From contig NZ_JAPZBC010000001.1 in NCBI RefSeq assembly GCF_027460265.1, positions 7,552,001 through 7,616,000 of the forward strand: a DNA stretch of 64,000 bases, in the 5' to 3' direction. The DNA comes from Streptomyces sp. WMMC940. GTDB lineage: Bacteria; Actinomycetota; Actinomycetes; Streptomycetales; Streptomycetaceae. A model generated the notes under the pieces. The model worked only from the letters and a program-made list of their open reading frames with translations. It was not told the origin of the DNA and did not search any database. A program made the position numbers and the translations under genes. Below are positions 13,101 through 35,762 of this stretch, piece by piece (positions within the stretch are counted from its first letter, which is position 1; the number at the start of each line of letters is the position of its first letter).

Positions 13101-13262
13101 GACATGCTGCTCAGCCTCGCCGGTCCCGAGGCCGGCTCCGCCCCCGGGGTGACAACTCCCGCGCCAGACCCGGTGATGCCCGCCGCTGAGGACGACGCCG
13201 ACCTGATCGACGTGATGGACGTCGCCGACCTCGTGAAGCGAGCCCTGGGAAACGACAGCTGA
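1..13262 (+). CDS. RifA-like type I polyketide synthase PKS1, modules 1-3 (5' truncated, frameshifted)
   Basis: Cytosolic modular PKS that would extend the AHBA starter three times. The reading frame is already open at the window start (codons from base 2) inside the first KS, so the loading domain and most of KS1 lie upstream. The frame breaks at a run of four C (1642-1645), just after the first AT, and resumes one base over to the stop at 13260-13262. The near-identical copy at 32988-32990 has three C. With one C removed, the order is KS(partial)-AT-DH*-KR-ACP, KS-AT-DH*-ACP, KS-AT-KR*-ACP, then an acidic C-terminal docking segment ending in [17 protein letters not shown]. This order, with methylmalonyl, malonyl and methylmalonyl ATs and a dead third KR, matches RifA of rifamycin biosynthesis (recalled). 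Whether the frameshift is real or a sequence error cannot be decided here. Confidence 0.93.
1642..1645 (+). other. One-base frameshift (CCCC instead of CCC) in PKS1
   Basis: Upstream, the frame starting at base 2 encodes KS and AT up to [13 protein letters not shown]. Downstream, the next frame continues as [14 protein letters not shown], the normal post-AT linker. The paralogous DNA of module 7 is nearly identical, but its C run (32988-32990) is one base shorter. Removing one C restores the PKS. Confidence 0.92.
4260..8280 (+). other. PKS1 module 2: KS-AT(malonyl)-DH(dead)-ACP
   Basis: KS (about 4280-5540) has DTACSSS with its Cys codon at 4791 and both His motifs. AT (about 5970-6890) has GHSVGE and HAFH, typical of malonyl-CoA; it is the only malonyl AT in the window. 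A DH-like stretch (about 7080-7880) has lost the catalytic His motif entirely (no HPWL...DH segment), and the second motif reads DTVLR. There is no KR. ACP has GFDSL near 8137. Expected outcome is an unreduced beta-keto group, as needed for aromatic ring closure in naphthalenic ansamycins. Confidence 0.85.
5698..5730 (+). repeat. In-frame hexanucleotide tandem repeat (CCCGTA)n in the KS-AT linker of module 2
   Basis: About five tandem copies of CCCGTA encode a Pro-Val repeat in the linker between KS2 and AT2. Copy-number slippage would stay in frame, so it probably affects only linker length. Confidence 0.85.
8330..13000 (+). other. PKS1 module 3: KS-AT(methylmalonyl)-KR(inactive)-ACP
   Basis: KS is intact (DTACSSS). 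AT (about 9945-10870) has GHSQGE and YASH. The KR region (about 11890-12570) is complete in length but degenerate: the NADPH loop reads TGGAEALGA instead of TGGTGxLG, LDD is missing, and the active-site Tyr segment GNYAAANA reads GVSGAANA. The predicted outcome is keto. A KS-AT-dead KR-ACP third module is what I recall for RifA. ACP has GFDSL near 12868. Confidence 0.85.
12262..12291 (+). repeat. In-frame hexanucleotide tandem repeat encoding (DT)n in the dead KR of module 3
   Basis: About four copies of a CGACAC unit encode Thr-Asp repeats. A low-complexity insertion in the reductase core fits loss of selection on this KR. Confidence 0.8.
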
Positions 13263-13332
13263 TTCCTCCGTCGCAGGTGCGGCCGCCGGGCGGCGACGCA
13301 GCCAGTGGTCCCCGACCTGGACGCAACCGGAG

Positions 13333-13378
13333 CTACCAGACCAGGGGATGCCCCGCGAAGGGCGGCCCTGTCTAGTGT
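13333..13378 (+). promoter_or_regulatory. RifZ-type box with candidate -10, upstream of PKS2
   Basis: CTACCAGACCAGGGGATG at 13333-13350 fits CTACC-N8-GGATG, the box I recall for the LuxR-family activator RifZ. TAGTGT begins 22 nt after the box and would serve as a -10, placing the box at or just upstream of the -35 position. It predicts a promoter for the PKS2-onward operon, with a leader of roughly 370 nt. Confidence 0.7.
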
Positions 13379-13542
13379 CGTGGAGGCAGCCCTCGATATT
13401 CGCGAACCCTCTGCGGTCACAGAATTGCCCAGCAAGAATTCAGGGGTCTTTATTTGTGTCTTCTCCTTTTCACATCGATGCGAGCACCCGCGATGAGGGT
13501 TCGGTGCCGCGTCAACTGACCTCGTACTTCGAAGCTGGCCGC

Positions 13543-13690
13543 GACTCTCATCTTCGGCTATCCGACCTCGGACGCCCTCGCCGGTTTCCTGCGTTCTGGA
13601 CCGCTGACGGAAACGGGCGACGACGAGTCCCGCTCGCCCGGTTCCGGAAGGCCGGCCTTCTCGGCATGCTGCGCGCCCCGGGAAAAGACC
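13543..13690 (+). pseudogene. Decayed PKS ACP-end/docking fragment
   Basis: Translation gives ATLIFGYPTSDALAGFL, then after a frame change VPLARFRKAGLLGML. The end of PKS1 (about 12940-13110) encodes [17 protein letters not shown] and [15 protein letters not shown]. At DNA level the stretch is a close copy with a deletion of roughly 50 nt between the two blocks. It has no start or useful frame. It looks like a scar of module loss, gene splitting or unequal recombination. Confidence 0.85.
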
Positions 13691-13757
13691 CCAACTGATC
13701 AGCCGACTTACCGCCATTTGGTTTACCGACAGCGACAAAGACGGAGGACCTACCGAG

Positions 13758-24689
<10,932 letters not shown>

Positions 24690-24728
24690 CAACCCCAGAC
24701 CGTCACAGCCTCTAGGAGCTGAACCCCG

Positions 24729-27700
24729 ATGGCAGATGAGAGCAAGCTTCGCGACTATCTCAAGCGCACCCTCGCAGAGGCACGCCGTTCCCATCAGCGT
24801 GTGCTGGAGCTTGAGGCCGAGAAGTCGGAGCCGGTTGCGGTTGTGGGTATGGCGTGTCGTTTGCCCGGTGGTGTGGCGGGTCCGGAGGATTTGTGGCGGC
24901 TGGTCAGCGAGGGCCGGGACGGTATGTCCGGTTTCCCATCCGATCGTGGCTGGGATCTGGAGGGCGTGTTCGACTCCGGTCCGGGCCAGGCTTGCACCTC
25001 CTACGTGCCCCGGGGCGGGTTCCTGTATGAGGCGGGGGAGTTCGACGCGGGTTTCTTCGGGATCTCGCCGCGTGAGGCGCTGGCGATGGATCCGCAGCAG
25101 CGGTTGTTGCTTGAGACGTCGTGGGAGGCGTTGGAACAGGGCGGGATCGACCCGGGGACGTTGAAGGGCCAGGACGTCGCGGTGTTCTCCGGCGTCTATG
25201 AACAGGGGTACGGCTTCAGCACGGCGGAACTGGAAGGGTTTATCGGCACGGGGGCGATGACGAGTGTGGCCTCGGGCCGGGTGTCGTATGTGTTCGGTTT
25301 TGAGGGTCCGGCGGTGACGGTGGACGCGGCGTGTTCGTCCTCGCTGGTCGCGATCCATCTGGCGGCGCAGGCGTTGCGGCGGGGGGAGTGCTCGCTGGCG
25401 CTGGCAGGCGGGGCCACGGTGATGGCGACGCCGGGTGCGTTCGTGGCGTTCTCGCGCCACGGCGGCCTCGCCGTCGACGGCCGGGTCAAGGCGTTCTCGG
25501 ACGCCGCGGACGGCACTGGCTGGGCCGAGGGTGTCGGCGTGGTGGTTCTGGAGCGGTTGTCGGAGGCCCGGCGGCGCGGGCATCGGGTGCTCGCGGTGAT
25601 CCGTGGCAGCGCGGTGAATCAGGACGGTGCGTCGAATGGTCTGACGGCGCCGAATGGTCCGTCGCAGCAGCGCGTGATCCGTAGGGCGCTTGCCAATGCT
25701 GGTCTTTCGACGGCGGATGTGGACGTGGTGGAGGGACACGGCACGGGCACGGTGCTCGGTGATCCGATCGAGGCGCAGGCGCTGCTGGCGACGTACGGCC
25801 GTGACCGGGAACCCGAGCGCCCGCTGTGGCTTGGGTCGTTGAAGTCGAACATCGGTCATACCCAGGCCGCGGCGGGTGTGGCTGGTGTGATCAAGATGGT
25901 GCAGGCGCTGCGGCACGGGGTCATGCCCCCCACGCTGCATGTCGATGCCCCGTCTGCGAAGGTGGACTGGTCGGCGGGCTCGGTGGAGCTGCTGACCGAG
26001 GCTCGTGCGTGGCCCGACACCGGCCGGCCCCGCCGCGCTGGTGTGTCGTCCTTCGGTGTCAGCGGGACCAACGCGCACCTGATCCTGGAGCAGGCCCCTG
26101 AAGAGCAGCCCGTGACGCCGGTGGAGCCTGCGCCTGAGTCGACGGTGGACGTCGGCGATGGTGTGGTGCCGCTGGTGGTGTCGGCGAGGAGTGCCGGTTC
26201 CCTGGCGGGCCAGGCCGAGCGGTTGACGTCCTTTGCGGAGTCCGGCGAGAAGGTGCCCCTGACGGATGTGGCCACGGCGTTGGCTGCTCAGCGTGCGGTG
26301 TTGTCCCAGCGTGCGGTGGTCTTGGCAGGTTCGCGGGGTGAGGCTGTGGCGGGTCTGGGGGCGCTGGCGCGGGGCGAGTCCCTTCCTGGTGTGGTCAGTG
26401 GTGGGTTGTCGTCGGCCGCGGTTGCGGGGCGGACGGTGTTGGTGTTCCCGGGTCAGGGTTCGCAGTGGGTGGGGATGGGGCGTGAACTCCTGGACTCGTC
26501 GCCGGTGTTCGCGGAGCGGATTGCTGAGTGTGCTGCGGCGTTGGAGCGGTGGGTGGACTGGTCGCTGGTGGATGTGTTGCGGGGGGATGTTCCGGCTGCG
26601 TTGTTGGAGCGGGTGGATGTGGTGCAGCCGGCGAGTTTTGCGGTGATGGTGGGTCTTGCTGCGGTGTGGGCGTCGGTGGGTGTGGTGCCGGATGCGGTGG
26701 TGGGGCATTCGCAGGGTGAGATCGCCGCGGCGTGTGTGGCGGGTGCGTTGTCGCTGGAGGACGCTGCCCAGGTGGTGGCGGTTCGCAGTCAGGTGATCGC
26801 CGCAAGTCTGGCGGGCCGGGGTGGTATGGCGTCGGTGGCGCTGCCTGAGGCTGAAGTGGCCGAACGTATCGAGCGGTGGGCGGGCCGGGTGGAGGTGGCC
26901 GCGGTCAATGGTCCGTTCTCGGTGGTGATCGCCGGTGATGCCGAAGCCCTTGATGAGGCGCTGGAGGTTCTTGCGGCGGATGGTGTGCGGGTGCGTCGGG
27001 TCGCGGTGGATTACGCCTCCCACACCCGGCATGTGGAGGCGATCGAGGACGTACTGACAACCGCCTTCACCGACATCCGTGCGCAGGCGCCGCTGATTCC
27101 TTTCCTCTCGACGGTGACGGGCGAGTGGGTAAAGGAGGCGGATGTCCTCGACGGCGGGTACTGGTACCGGAACCTGCGTAGCCAGGTCCGTTTCGGTCCC
27201 GCCATCGCCGACCTCCTGGCCGGCGGCCACACCGTCTTCGTGGAATCCAGCGCTCATCCGGTGCTGGTCCAGCCGGTCAGCGAGATCGTGGATGAGGCCG
27301 ACACGGAGGCGGTGGTCGGTGGTTCGCTGCGACGTGAGGAGGGCGGCCCGCGCCGGTTGCTGACCTCGATGGCCGAACTGTTCGTCCGGGGTGTGGCCGT
27401 GAACTGGGCGGCGTTGCTGCCGGTCGGCGGTGCTTCACACGTTGAGCTTCCGACGTATGCCTTCGATCACGAGCATTACTGGCTGCGTTCCGCTCCTGCT
27501 GTCGATGCTGTCGCGCTTGGTCAGGCGGGTGTTGATCATCCGTTGTTGGGTGCGGTGGTGGCGGTGCCGGAGACGGGGGGTGTCCTGTGTACTTCGCGGC
27601 TGTCGCTGCGGACGCATCCGTGGTTGGCGGATCACGCGGTGAGCGGGGTTGTGCTGGTGCCGGGCACGGGTCTGGTCGAGTTGGTGGTTCGTGCCGGTGA

Positions 27701-30338
27701 CGAGGTCGGTTGCGGTGTGGTGGAGGAGTTGGTGATCGAGGCGCCGCTGGTGGTGCCGGAGCAGGGTGGTGTCCGGGTCCAGGTCGCGGTCGGTGGCCTG
27801 GAGGAGGACGGTGCCCGCGCTGTCACTGTGTATTCGGCGTCTGAGGACACTGCCGGCGATCACGACAGCGACGTCTGGACTCGTCATGCCACCGGCCGGC
27901 TGCGGTCGGCTTTGGCCGGGAGTACGGGCACGGCCGGGTTTGATGTCTCGGTGTGGCCGCCGGTCGGGGCTGAGCGGGTGCCGCTCGATGTCGCCGGGTT
28001 TTACGAGGAGATGTTTGCTCGGGGTTATGTGTTTGGCCCGTCGTTTAAGGGTCTACGTGCGGTGTGGCGGCGGGGTGAGGAGGTCTTCGCGGAGGTCGTT
28101 CTGCCCGATGAGCAGCGGGACAACGCGGTGAGGTTCGGTATCCATCCCGCGCTGTTCGATGCTGCCTTGCATGCCAGGAGTCTTGTTCGGCCGGACGAGG
28201 TTGCTGCCGGTGAGGGCGGGTCGCGAACTGTGCTGCCGTTTTCTTGGAACGACGTGGCGTTGTATGCGACTGGTGCTTCGGCGTTGCGGGTGCGGCTGGT
28301 GTCTCCCGGGCCGGACGTGCTGTCGTTGCAGGCGGCCGATGAGACCGGTGAACCCGTCCTGTCCATGGACTCGCTGGTGTTCCGGGAGGTGTCCGCCGAG
28401 CGGTTGGGGGCGGCGGCCGGTGCGGCGGGCGACGACGGCTCCCTGTTCCGGGTGGAGTGGGTCGAACTGCCCGTGTCTGCCCTGGGCGCGGAGACGGTGC
28501 CGTCGTGGGTAGCGGTCGCCACCGCCGAAGATGTGGCCGCCTTGGCCGTCGATGCTCCGGCCGTGGCCGTTCTGGAGGCATACGGGGAGGGGGCCGACGA
28601 TGCCGATGAGGTGCTCGCCCTGACGAGCAGGGTGCTGGGTGTCATTCAGGCCTGGCTGGTAGCCCCGGCTTTGGAGAGCGGCAAGTTGGTGGTGGTTACG
28701 AGGGGTGCGGTGCCGGCTGGTGGGGACGGCGATGTCACCGATCCGGCCGGTGCCGCTGTGTGGGGTCTGGTCCGGGCTGCCCAGAGCGAGAACCCCGATC
28801 GGATCGTTCTGCTCGACACCGCTACCGGCTCCGGCCTCGACGTCACGGGCGTCGAAATGGGACCGGTCCTCGCCGCTGTGCTCGCTACCGGCGAGCCCCA
28901 GATCGCCGTGCGGGGCACGGTGTTGTCCGCGCCTCGTCTGGTCCGTGACACGAGCGGTGCCGCCGTCCCCGACATCTCTGATGTCCCTGCCGTCTTCGAC
29001 TCTGAGGGGACGGTTCTGGTTACGGGTGGCACTGGCTCCCTGGGGGCCCTGGTCGCCCGGCACCTGGTGGCTGAGCACGGTGTACGGCACCTGCTGTTGG
29101 TCAGCCGCCGCGGTCCCGATGCGGAGGGCGCGGCCGAACTGGCCGCCGGGCTTGGCGAGTCGGGTGCCGAATCGGTGGCTGTGACGGCGTGTGATGTCGC
29201 TGACCGGGATGCGGTGGCCGCGCTTTTGGATTCTGTGTCGGCGCAGCATCCGCTGACCGGTGTTGTGCACACCGCTGGTGTGCTGGACGACGGTGTGATC
29301 GGCGCACTGACACCGGAACGGTTGGCGTATGTGTTCGGGCCGAAGGTGACGGCCGTCGGCCATCTGGACGAGCTGACGCGGGACATGGATCTGTCGGTGT
29401 TCGCGGTGTTCTCTTCCGCGTCGGGTTTGATCGGTTCGGCGGGGCAGGGCAACTACGCGGCGGCCAATGCCTATCTCGACGCGGTGGCTCACCGGCGGAG
29501 GGCGGCGGGCCTGCCTGGAGTGTCGCTGGCCTGGGGCCTGTGGGAGCAGTCCGCCGGATTGACCGCTCACCTGGGTGCGGTCGACCAGGCCCGTATGAGC
29601 CGCAGCGGCTTCCTGCCTATCGCCCCTGCCGAGGGAATGGGGTTGTTCGACGCGGCTCTGCGGGTTTCCGCAGCCCTGGTGGTGCCGATGAAGCTGGATC
29701 TGCGGAGGCTGCGTGCTGATGCCGTGGCCGGCGGGGGTCTCCCGGGGCTTTTGGGTGGTCTGGTGCAGAGCGGACGGCGGCAGGCACGGGCGGGGGACAG
29801 GCAGGCAGGGGCGGGGGACAGCGGTGGCGGTCTTGCTGCCCGGCTTGCGGGGCTCACATCACAGGAGCAGGAAGCGTTGCTGCTCGATTTTGTCCGTGGT
29901 CATGTGGCGATGGTTCTCGGTCATGCCGGGATCGCGAAGGTCGGGGCGGAGACGGCGTTCAAGGATTCCGGGTTCGACTCGCTCACGTCGGTCGAGTTGC
30001 GTAACCGCCTTCGTGGGGCCACCGGCCTCAAGCTTGCCGCCACCGTCGTCTTCGACTATCCCAACCCGCTCGCCCTCGCCCGCTATCTCCACCGCGAACT
30101 GTTCCCCGACGGAGTCACGGCCGGCCCGGACGTGGACGAGGCACGGCTGCGGCGCGGGCTCGCATCGCTCCCACTCGCCCGGCTCCGGGCGGCTGGACTG
30201 TTGGACGCCCTGGTCAGGCTGGTTGAAGTCAATGACCACGAACCGCCGATCGGCACGCTGGACGACGCCGATGACGAGACCGCGATCGCCGACCTGAACG
30301 TCGACGATCTCGTGCAGCTGGCGCTCGGCGACAAGTGA
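24729..30338 (+). CDS. Type I polyketide synthase PKS3, module 6 (KS-AT-DH-KR-ACP)
   Basis: A 1869-residue single module. The N-terminal docking helix ([13 protein letters not shown]) differs from those of PKS2, 4 and 5 and fits the acidic tail of PKS2. KS has DAACSSS (T to A before the Cys context) and EGHGTGT. AT has GHSQGE and YASH (methylmalonyl). DH has [10 protein letters not shown] and LFDAALH and looks active. KR has GTGSLG, LDD and GNYAAANA (B-type). ACP has GFDSL. The C-terminus ends in [16 protein letters not shown], which resembles the tails of PKS1 and PKS4. ATG start with AGGAG about 10 nt upstream; only 39 nt separate it from PKS2, so the two are cotranscribed. Expected contribution is a third consecutive methyl-branched alkene. 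Confidence 0.95.
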   Translation: MADESKLRDYLKRTLAEARRSHQRVLELEAEKSEPVAVVGMACRLPGGVAGPEDLWRLVSEGRDGMSGFPSDRGWDLEGVFDSGPGQACTSYVPRGGFLYEAGEFDAGFFGISPREALAMDPQQRLLLETSWEALEQGGIDPGTLKGQDVAVFSGVYEQGYGFSTAELEGFIGTGAMTSVASGRVSYVFGFEGPAVTVDAACSSSLVAIHLAAQALRRGECSLALAGGATVMATPGAFVAFSRHGGLAVDGRVKAFSDAADGTGWAEGVGVVVLERLSEARRRGHRVLAVIRGSAVNQDGASNGLTAPNGPSQQRVIRRALANAGLSTADVDVVEGHGTGTVLGDPIEAQALLATYGRDREPERPLWLGSLKSNIGHTQAAAGVAGVIKMVQALRHGVMPPTLHVDAPSAKVDWSAGSVELLTEARAWPDTGRPRRAGVSSFGVSGTNAHLILEQAPEEQPVTPVEPAPESTVDVGDGVVPLVVSARSAGSLAGQAERLTSFAESGEKVPLTDVATALAAQRAVLSQRAVVLAGSRGEAVAGLGALARGESLPGVVSGGLSSAAVAGRTVLVFPGQGSQWVGMGRELLDSSPVFAERIAECAAALERWVDWSLVDVLRGDVPAALLERVDVVQPASFAVMVGLAAVWASVGVVPDAVVGHSQGEIAAACVAGALSLEDAAQVVAVRSQVIAASLAGRGGMASVALPEAEVAERIERWAGRVEVAAVNGPFSVVIAGDAEALDEALEVLAADGVRVRRVAVDYASHTRHVEAIEDVLTTAFTDIRAQAPLIPFLSTVTGEWVKEADVLDGGYWYRNLRSQVRFGPAIADLLAGGHTVFVESSAHPVLVQPVSEIVDEADTEAVVGGSLRREEGGPRRLLTSMAELFVRGVAVNWAALLPVGGASHVELPTYAFDHEHYWLRSAPAVDAVALGQAGVDHPLLGAVVAVPETGGVLCTSRLSLRTHPWLADHAVSGVVLVPGTGLVELVVRAGDEVGCGVVEELVIEAPLVVPEQGGVRVQVAVGGLEEDGARAVTVYSASEDTAGDHDSDVWTRHATGRLRSALAGSTGTAGFDVSVWPPVGAERVPLDVAGFYEEMFARGYVFGPSFKGLRAVWRRGEEVFAEVVLPDEQRDNAVRFGIHPALFDAALHARSLVRPDEVAAGEGGSRTVLPFSWNDVALYATGASALRVRLVSPGPDVLSLQAADETGEPVLSMDSLVFREVSAERLGAAAGAAGDDGSLFRVEWVELPVSALGAETVPSWVAVATAEDVAALAVDAPAVAVLEAYGEGADDADEVLALTSRVLGVIQAWLVAPALESGKLVVVTRGAVPAGGDGDVTDPAGAAVWGLVRAAQSENPDRIVLLDTATGSGLDVTGVEMGPVLAAVLATGEPQIAVRGTVLSAPRLVRDTSGAAVPDISDVPAVFDSEGTVLVTGGTGSLGALVARHLVAEHGVRHLLLVSRRGPDAEGAAELAAGLGESGAESVAVTACDVADRDAVAALLDSVSAQHPLTGVVHTAGVLDDGVIGALTPERLAYVFGPKVTAVGHLDELTRDMDLSVFAVFSSASGLIGSAGQGNYAAANAYLDAVAHRRRAAGLPGVSLAWGLWEQSAGLTAHLGAVDQARMSRSGFLPIAPAEGMGLFDAALRVSAALVVPMKLDLRRLRADAVAGGGLPGLLGGLVQSGRRQARAGDRQAGAGDSGGGLAARLAGLTSQEQEALLLDFVRGHVAMVLGHAGIAKVGAETAFKDSGFDSLTSVELRNRLRGATGLKLAATVVFDYPNPLALARYLHRELFPDGVTAGPDVDEARLRRGLASLPLARLRAAGLLDALVRLVEVNDHEPPIGTLDDADDETAIADLNVDDLVQLALGDK
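27456..28460 (+). repeat. 1-kb near-identical repeat covering DH of module 6
   Basis: Partner of 21822-22826. The copies lie in different genes (PKS2 and PKS3), so this is inter-gene homogenisation. Confidence 0.85.
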
Positions 30339-30369
30339 CCCTGCGGCATCTGATGGTTGGGGATTTCAA

Positions 30370-33300
30370 GTGAGTGCTCCTTACGAAAAGGTCGTCGAGG
30401 CGCTCCGAGCATCGCTCGAAGAGGTCGGCTCCCTGAAGAAGCAGAACCGCCAGCTCTTGGAGGCCTCGCGGGAGCCGGTTGCGGTTGTGGGTATGGCGTG
30501 TCGTTTGCCCGGTGGTGTGGCGGGTCCGGAAGATTTGTGGCGGCTGGTCAGCGAGGGCCGGGACGGGGTGTCCGGTTTCCCATCCGATCGCGGCTGGGAT
30601 ATGGAGGGCGTGTTCGACTCCGGTCCGGGCCAGGCCGGCACCTCCTACGTGCCCCGGGGCGGGTTCCTGTATGAGGCGGGGGAGTTCGACGCGGGTTTCT
30701 TCGGGATCTCGCCGCGTGAGGCGCTGGCGATGGATCCGCAGCAGCGGTTGTTGCTTGAGACGTCGTGGGAGGCGTTGGAACAGGGCGGGATCGACCCGGG
30801 GACGTTGAAGGGCCGTGACGTCGCGGTGTTCTCCGGCGTCATGGGCTCCGACTACTTCGCGGATGGCAACGTGCATTCCGACCCGGGGGGTATCGGCACG
30901 GGGGCGGCGTCGAGTGTGGCCTCGGGCCGGGTGTCGTATGTGTTCGGTTTTGAGGGTCCGGCGGTGACGGTGGACACGGCGTGTTCGTCCTCGCTGGTCG
31001 CGATCCATCTGGCGGCGCAGGCGTTGCGGCAGGAGGAGTGCTCGCTGGCGCTGGCGGGCGGGGCCACGGTGATGGCGACGCCGGGTGCGTTCGAGGCGTT
31101 CTCGCGCCACGGCGGACTGTCCTCGGATGGCCGGTGTAAGTCGTATGCGGACGCCGCGGACGGTACTGGCTGGGCCGAGGGCGTCGGGGTGGTGGTGCTG
31201 GAACGGCTGTCGGAGGCCCGGCGCAACGGGCACCGGATCCTTGCCGTGATCCGTGGCAGCGCGATCAATCAGGACGGCGCGTCAAACGGGTTGACGGCGC
31301 CGAATGGTCCGTCACAGCAGCGCGTGATCCGTAAGGCGCTTGCCAATGCGGGCCTTTCGACGGCGGATGTGGATGTGGTCGAGGGACACGGGACGGCGAC
31401 GGTCCTGGGTGATCCGATCGAGGCGCAGGCGCTGATCGCCACCTACGGGCAGGACCGGCCCGAGGACCGGCCGGTGTGGCTTGGGTCGTTGAAGTCGAAC
31501 ATCGGTCATACCCAGGCCGCGGCGGGTGTGGCTGGTGTGATCAAGATGGTGCAGGCGCTGCGGCACGGGGTCATGCCGCCCACGCTGCATGTCGATGCCC
31601 CGTCGGCGAAGGTGGACTGGTCGGCGGGCGCGGTCGAGCTGCTGACCGAGGCTCGTGCGTGGCCCGACACCGGCCGGCCGCGCCGCGCTGGTGTGTCGTC
31701 CTTCGGTGTCAGCGGGACCAACGCGCACCTGATCGTGGAACAGGCCCCGCAAGAGCAGTCTGCGGTGCCGGAGCCTGTCGGGCCTGGGCTGGCGGGGACC
31801 GATGAGGGCGTGGTGCCGCTGGTGGTATCGGCGAGAAGCGCCGGGTCCCTGGCGGGCCAGGCCGAGCGGTTGACGTCCTTTGTGGAGTCGAGTGACGTGC
31901 CACTGCCGGATGCGGCGGGTGCGTTGGTCGCTCAGCGGGCGATGCTGTCCCAGCGCGCGGTGGTGGTGGGTTCGCGTACTGAGGCGTTGGCGGGGCTTGC
32001 TGCGCTGGCGCGCGGTGAGTCTCATCCCGGTGTGGTCACCGGCAGCGTGTCGGCGCTGGGCGGGGCCGAAAAGGTCGTGCTCGTCTTTCCAGGTCAGGGT
32101 TCGCAGTGGGTGGGGATGGGGCGTGAACTGCTCGATTCCTCGCCGGTGTTCGCGGAGCGGGTGGGGGAGTGTGCTGCGGCGTTGGAGCGGTGGGTGGACT
32201 GGTCGCTGGTGGATGTGTTGCGGGGGGATGCTCCGGCTGCGCTGTTGGAGCGGGTGGATGTGGTGCAGCCGGCGAGTTTTGCGGTGATGGTGGGTCTTGC
32301 TGCGGTGTGGGCGTCGGTGGGTGTGGTGCCGGATGCGGTGGTGGGGCATTCGCAGGGTGAGATCGCCGCGGCGTGTGTGTCGGGTGCGTTGTCGCTGGAG
32401 GACGCTGCCCAGGTGGTGGCGGTACGCAGTCAGGTCATCGCGGGCGATTTGGCTGGCCGTGGGGGTATGGCCTCGGTGGCGTTGTCCGAGGCTGAAGTGG
32501 CCGAACGTATCGAGCGGTGGGCCGGCCGGGTGGAGGTGGCCGCGGTCAATGGTCCGTCCTCGGTGGTGATCGCCGGTGATGTCGACGCCCTTGATGAGGC
32601 GCTGGAGGTTCTTGCGGCGGATGGTGTGCGGGTGCGTCGGGTGGCGGTGGATTACGCCTCCCACACCCGGCATGTGGAGGCGATCGAGGACGTACTGACA
32701 ACCGCCTTCACCGACATCCGTGCGCAGGCGCCGCTGATTCCTTTCTACTCGACGGTGACGGGTGAGTGGGTAAAGGAGGCGGATGTCCTCGACGGCGGGT
32801 ACTGGTACCGGAACCTGCGTAGCCAGGTCCGTTTCGGTCCCGCCATCGCCGACCTCCTGGCCGGCGGCCACACCGTCTTCGTGGAATCCAGCGCTCATCC
32901 GGTGCTGGTCCAGCCGGTCAGCGAAATCATCGACCAGGCCGACACGGAGGCCGTGGTCGGTGGTTCGCTACGCCGTGACGATGGCGGCCCGCGCCGGTTG
33001 CTGACCTCGATGGCCGAACTGTTCGTCCGGGGTGTGGCCGTGAACTGGGCGGCATTGCTGCCGGTTGGCGGTGCTTCACACATTGAGCTTCCGACGTATG
33101 CCTTCGATCACGAGCATTACTGGCTGCGTTCCGCTCCTGCTGTTGACGCTGTCGCGCTCGGACAAGCCGCCGGCGACCACCCGCTGATCGGGGCGATCGT
33201 CGGCCGGCCGGATTCCGGTGGGTTCATGACTACCTCGCGGTGGTCGGTGGACGCGCACCCGTGGCTGGGTGATCACGTCGTCGGTGATGTCGTCGTCGTG

Positions 33301-35721
33301 CCGAGCGCGGTGTTGGTCGAGTTGGCCATCCGGTTCGGAGACGAGGTGGGCAGTCCGGTGGTCGAGGAGCTGACCGTGGACCGGCCCGTGCTGTTGCCGC
33401 TGCGCGGTGGCAGAGCCGTACAGATGACCGTCGGGGAGGCCGATGAGCAGGGGCGGCGGCCCATCGAGGTGTACTCCCGCCCGGACAACGCCAGCATGGA
33501 CGCGGTGTGGACACGCCACGCCCACGGCACGTTGGTGCCCGACCCGGTGACCGCACCCGCCGTGTGGCCTGCCGGTACACCTGCCACCGAGGTGGCTCTG
33601 GACAGTGCGGTCGGTGACGCGGACCGCTATGGCCTGCACCCGGCGCTGCTCGACGCGGCGCTCGGCACGATGCTCCCCGCAGGCGTGATCGCGACCCGGT
33701 GGAGCGGGGTGTCCTTGCTGGCCTCCGGCGCCGCAGCGGTAGGAGTACGCGCAGCCCGGGACACCACGGGGGTGACCCGTCTTGAGCTGGTGGATGCCAC
33801 CGCGGCGCCGGTGCTGATCGCTGATGTTGTGGTCGGCGAGCCGTTCTCGCCCGGAAAGGCAGAGATCGCGGACGGGTCGGCCGCCGGCGCCCTTTTCCAG
33901 GTGGAGTGGGCCGAACTTTCCCTTTCCCCGGGTGAGATGACCAAGGACGCCGACACTGTGGCGACGGTCGTCGATGCCGAAGACGTTACTGCCCTCGCGG
34001 ACGCTCCAGCGGTGCCGGGCCTGTTGGTGTATGAGGCCGGGCGCTCGCCTGCCGGCCCGCGCGAGGCCGTTGCCGCCGTCTTGGCCGTCCTTCAGGCGTG
34101 GCTGGCGGCACCGGCTCTGGCGCACAGCCGCCTCGTCGTGATCGTCCCCGACGCCGAGGACGATCTCCCCGCAGCCGCCGTGTCGGGTCTGCTGCGTTCG
34201 GCACAGTCGGAGCACCCCGACCGCATCGTCCTGGTCGAGAGCAGTGCGGTGCCCCCGGAGGACTCGACGGTGGTGAGCGCCGTGCAGCTCGCGCTGGCCA
34301 CAGGCGAGCCCCACGTCCGAGTCCGCGCCGGCGTACCCTTCGCACCCCGACTCCGGCACGCCCCCCGCGCCGAAGGCCCCCGGCGCGACCTCAACCCGGA
34401 CGGCGCCGTCCTGGTCACGGGCGGCACCGGGACGCTGGGCAGTCTCCTCGCCCGGCACTTGGTGACCGAACACGGCGTACGGCACCTGCTGCTGGCCAGC
34501 CGGAGCGGACCGGACGCAGAAGGCGCGGCGGCCCTGCACGAGCAACTGACCGGCCTCGGCGCGACCGTCACCATCGCCGCGTGCGACACCGCCGACCGAG
34601 ACGCCCTCGCGGCACTCCTGGCCGCCGTACCGGACGCACACCCGCTCACCGCGATCGTTCACACGGCCGGAGTCCTCGACGACGGCGTGATCACCGCCCT
34701 GACCCCGGAGCGTGTCGACACCGTGCTGCGGCCGAAACTCGACGCGGCCCTGCATCTGCACGAGCTGACCCGGGACATCGACCTCGCGGCGTTCGTCCTG
34801 TTCTCCTCCGCCGCCGGAGTGCTGGGCACCCCCGGCCAGGGCAACTACGCCGCCGCCAACGCCTGCCTGGACGCACTCGCCCTCCACCGCCGCCACTCCG
34901 GCCTCCCCGCGACATCCCTCGCATGGGGGGTGTGGGACCACACCGGCACCAGCGGGAACCTGGGCACGGCCAATCAGCGGAGGATGGCCCCGCAGGGCCT
35001 GGTGGCACACTCCAGCCAGGAGGGTCTGGAGCTGTTCGACGCGGCGCTGCAGTCGGACGACGCGGTGCTCTTGGCGGCCAGGCCGGACTACGCCGCGCTG
35101 CGCGCCCAAGCCGCGTCCGAACCCGAACCCGTACTGCTGCGGAGCCTCGTACGTGCCGGCCGTCGCACCGCTCGGCACCTGGCCTCCCGCGGGAGCGGCC
35201 TCGCTGAACGGCTGGCCGCCATGCTCCCGGTCCAGCGAGAGCAGATGCTGCTGGATCTGGTCCGGCGCGAGGTCGCTGCGGTCCTGGGCCATTCGACACC
35301 CGGCAAGGTCGACCCCGACCGGGCTTTCCGAGAGGTCGGCTTCGACTCGATGTTGGCCGTTGAACTCCGCAACCGACTCACCGGACTCGTAGGGACCCGC
35401 CTCCCTGCCACGATCGTCTTCGACCATCCCACCCCCCGGAGTCTGATGCGCCGTCTGCTCGGGGAGCTGTGCCCCGAGGACGTCGGCGAGTTGGCGGGTC
35501 GGGAGGACGAGATCCGCAGGGTCCTGGTCACCACGCCTCTGTCCCGGTTTCAGGAACTCGGGCTCATGGAGAAGCTCCTGCAACTGGTGGCGAGTCCCGG
35601 CGGTGAAAGTGCCACAGCGCCGGACACCGCCGAACCGAAGCAGGACGGCAAGCGGCTGATCGAGGAGATGGACGTCGACGACCTGGTGGAGCGCGCGATG
35701 AGGAAAGCCGGGAAGCAGTAG
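30370..35721 (+). CDS. Type I polyketide synthase PKS4, module 7 (KS-AT-DH*-KR-ACP)
   Basis: A 1783-residue single module with GTG start and no strong ribosome binding site. Docking helix [14 protein letters not shown] has DTACSSS, but the conserved HGTGT reads HGTAT (near 31390), a rare change beside the catalytic His. AT has GHSQGE and YASH (methylmalonyl). The DH region (about 33150-33850) is the same degraded form as module 1: [10 protein letters not shown], no YGPxFxGL segment, and DAALG in place of DxxxH. KR has GTGTLG, LDD and GNYAAANA (active B-type). ACP has GFDSM. The tail [20 protein letters not shown] resembles those of PKS1 and PKS3. Expected outcome is a hydroxyl. KS-AT and DH* DNA is nearly identical to module 1. 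Confidence 0.94.
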   Translation: MSAPYEKVVEALRASLEEVGSLKKQNRQLLEASREPVAVVGMACRLPGGVAGPEDLWRLVSEGRDGVSGFPSDRGWDMEGVFDSGPGQAGTSYVPRGGFLYEAGEFDAGFFGISPREALAMDPQQRLLLETSWEALEQGGIDPGTLKGRDVAVFSGVMGSDYFADGNVHSDPGGIGTGAASSVASGRVSYVFGFEGPAVTVDTACSSSLVAIHLAAQALRQEECSLALAGGATVMATPGAFEAFSRHGGLSSDGRCKSYADAADGTGWAEGVGVVVLERLSEARRNGHRILAVIRGSAINQDGASNGLTAPNGPSQQRVIRKALANAGLSTADVDVVEGHGTATVLGDPIEAQALIATYGQDRPEDRPVWLGSLKSNIGHTQAAAGVAGVIKMVQALRHGVMPPTLHVDAPSAKVDWSAGAVELLTEARAWPDTGRPRRAGVSSFGVSGTNAHLIVEQAPQEQSAVPEPVGPGLAGTDEGVVPLVVSARSAGSLAGQAERLTSFVESSDVPLPDAAGALVAQRAMLSQRAVVVGSRTEALAGLAALARGESHPGVVTGSVSALGGAEKVVLVFPGQGSQWVGMGRELLDSSPVFAERVGECAAALERWVDWSLVDVLRGDAPAALLERVDVVQPASFAVMVGLAAVWASVGVVPDAVVGHSQGEIAAACVSGALSLEDAAQVVAVRSQVIAGDLAGRGGMASVALSEAEVAERIERWAGRVEVAAVNGPSSVVIAGDVDALDEALEVLAADGVRVRRVAVDYASHTRHVEAIEDVLTTAFTDIRAQAPLIPFYSTVTGEWVKEADVLDGGYWYRNLRSQVRFGPAIADLLAGGHTVFVESSAHPVLVQPVSEIIDQADTEAVVGGSLRRDDGGPRRLLTSMAELFVRGVAVNWAALLPVGGASHIELPTYAFDHEHYWLRSAPAVDAVALGQAAGDHPLIGAIVGRPDSGGFMTTSRWSVDAHPWLGDHVVGDVVVVPSAVLVELAIRFGDEVGSPVVEELTVDRPVLLPLRGGRAVQMTVGEADEQGRRPIEVYSRPDNASMDAVWTRHAHGTLVPDPVTAPAVWPAGTPATEVALDSAVGDADRYGLHPALLDAALGTMLPAGVIATRWSGVSLLASGAAAVGVRAARDTTGVTRLELVDATAAPVLIADVVVGEPFSPGKAEIADGSAAGALFQVEWAELSLSPGEMTKDADTVATVVDAEDVTALADAPAVPGLLVYEAGRSPAGPREAVAAVLAVLQAWLAAPALAHSRLVVIVPDAEDDLPAAAVSGLLRSAQSEHPDRIVLVESSAVPPEDSTVVSAVQLALATGEPHVRVRAGVPFAPRLRHAPRAEGPRRDLNPDGAVLVTGGTGTLGSLLARHLVTEHGVRHLLLASRSGPDAEGAAALHEQLTGLGATVTIAACDTADRDALAALLAAVPDAHPLTAIVHTAGVLDDGVITALTPERVDTVLRPKLDAALHLHELTRDIDLAAFVLFSSAAGVLGTPGQGNYAAANACLDALALHRRHSGLPATSLAWGVWDHTGTSGNLGTANQRRMAPQGLVAHSSQEGLELFDAALQSDDAVLLAARPDYAALRAQAASEPEPVLLRSLVRAGRRTARHLASRGSGLAERLAAMLPVQREQMLLDLVRREVAAVLGHSTPGKVDPDRAFREVGFDSMLAVELRNRLTGLVGTRLPATIVFDHPTPRSLMRRLLGELCPEDVGELAGREDEIRRVLVTTPLSRFQELGLMEKLLQLVASPGGESATAPDTAEPKQDGKRLIEEMDVDDLVERAMRKAGKQ

Positions 35722-35762
35722 CGGACGAGCGGACGAGCGACCGGAACGAATGGAGACAGGGA

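Larger units (their letters stand above)
13263..13757 (+). other. 495-nt leader between PKS1 and PKS2
   Basis: It holds a RifZ-type box (13333-13350), a candidate -10 (13373-13378), a decayed copy of the end of PKS1 (about 13543-13690), and the PKS2 ribosome binding site GGAGG at about 13742. I see no intact gene. The gap is unusual because the other PKS genes are separated by only 31-41 nt. Confidence 0.8.
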
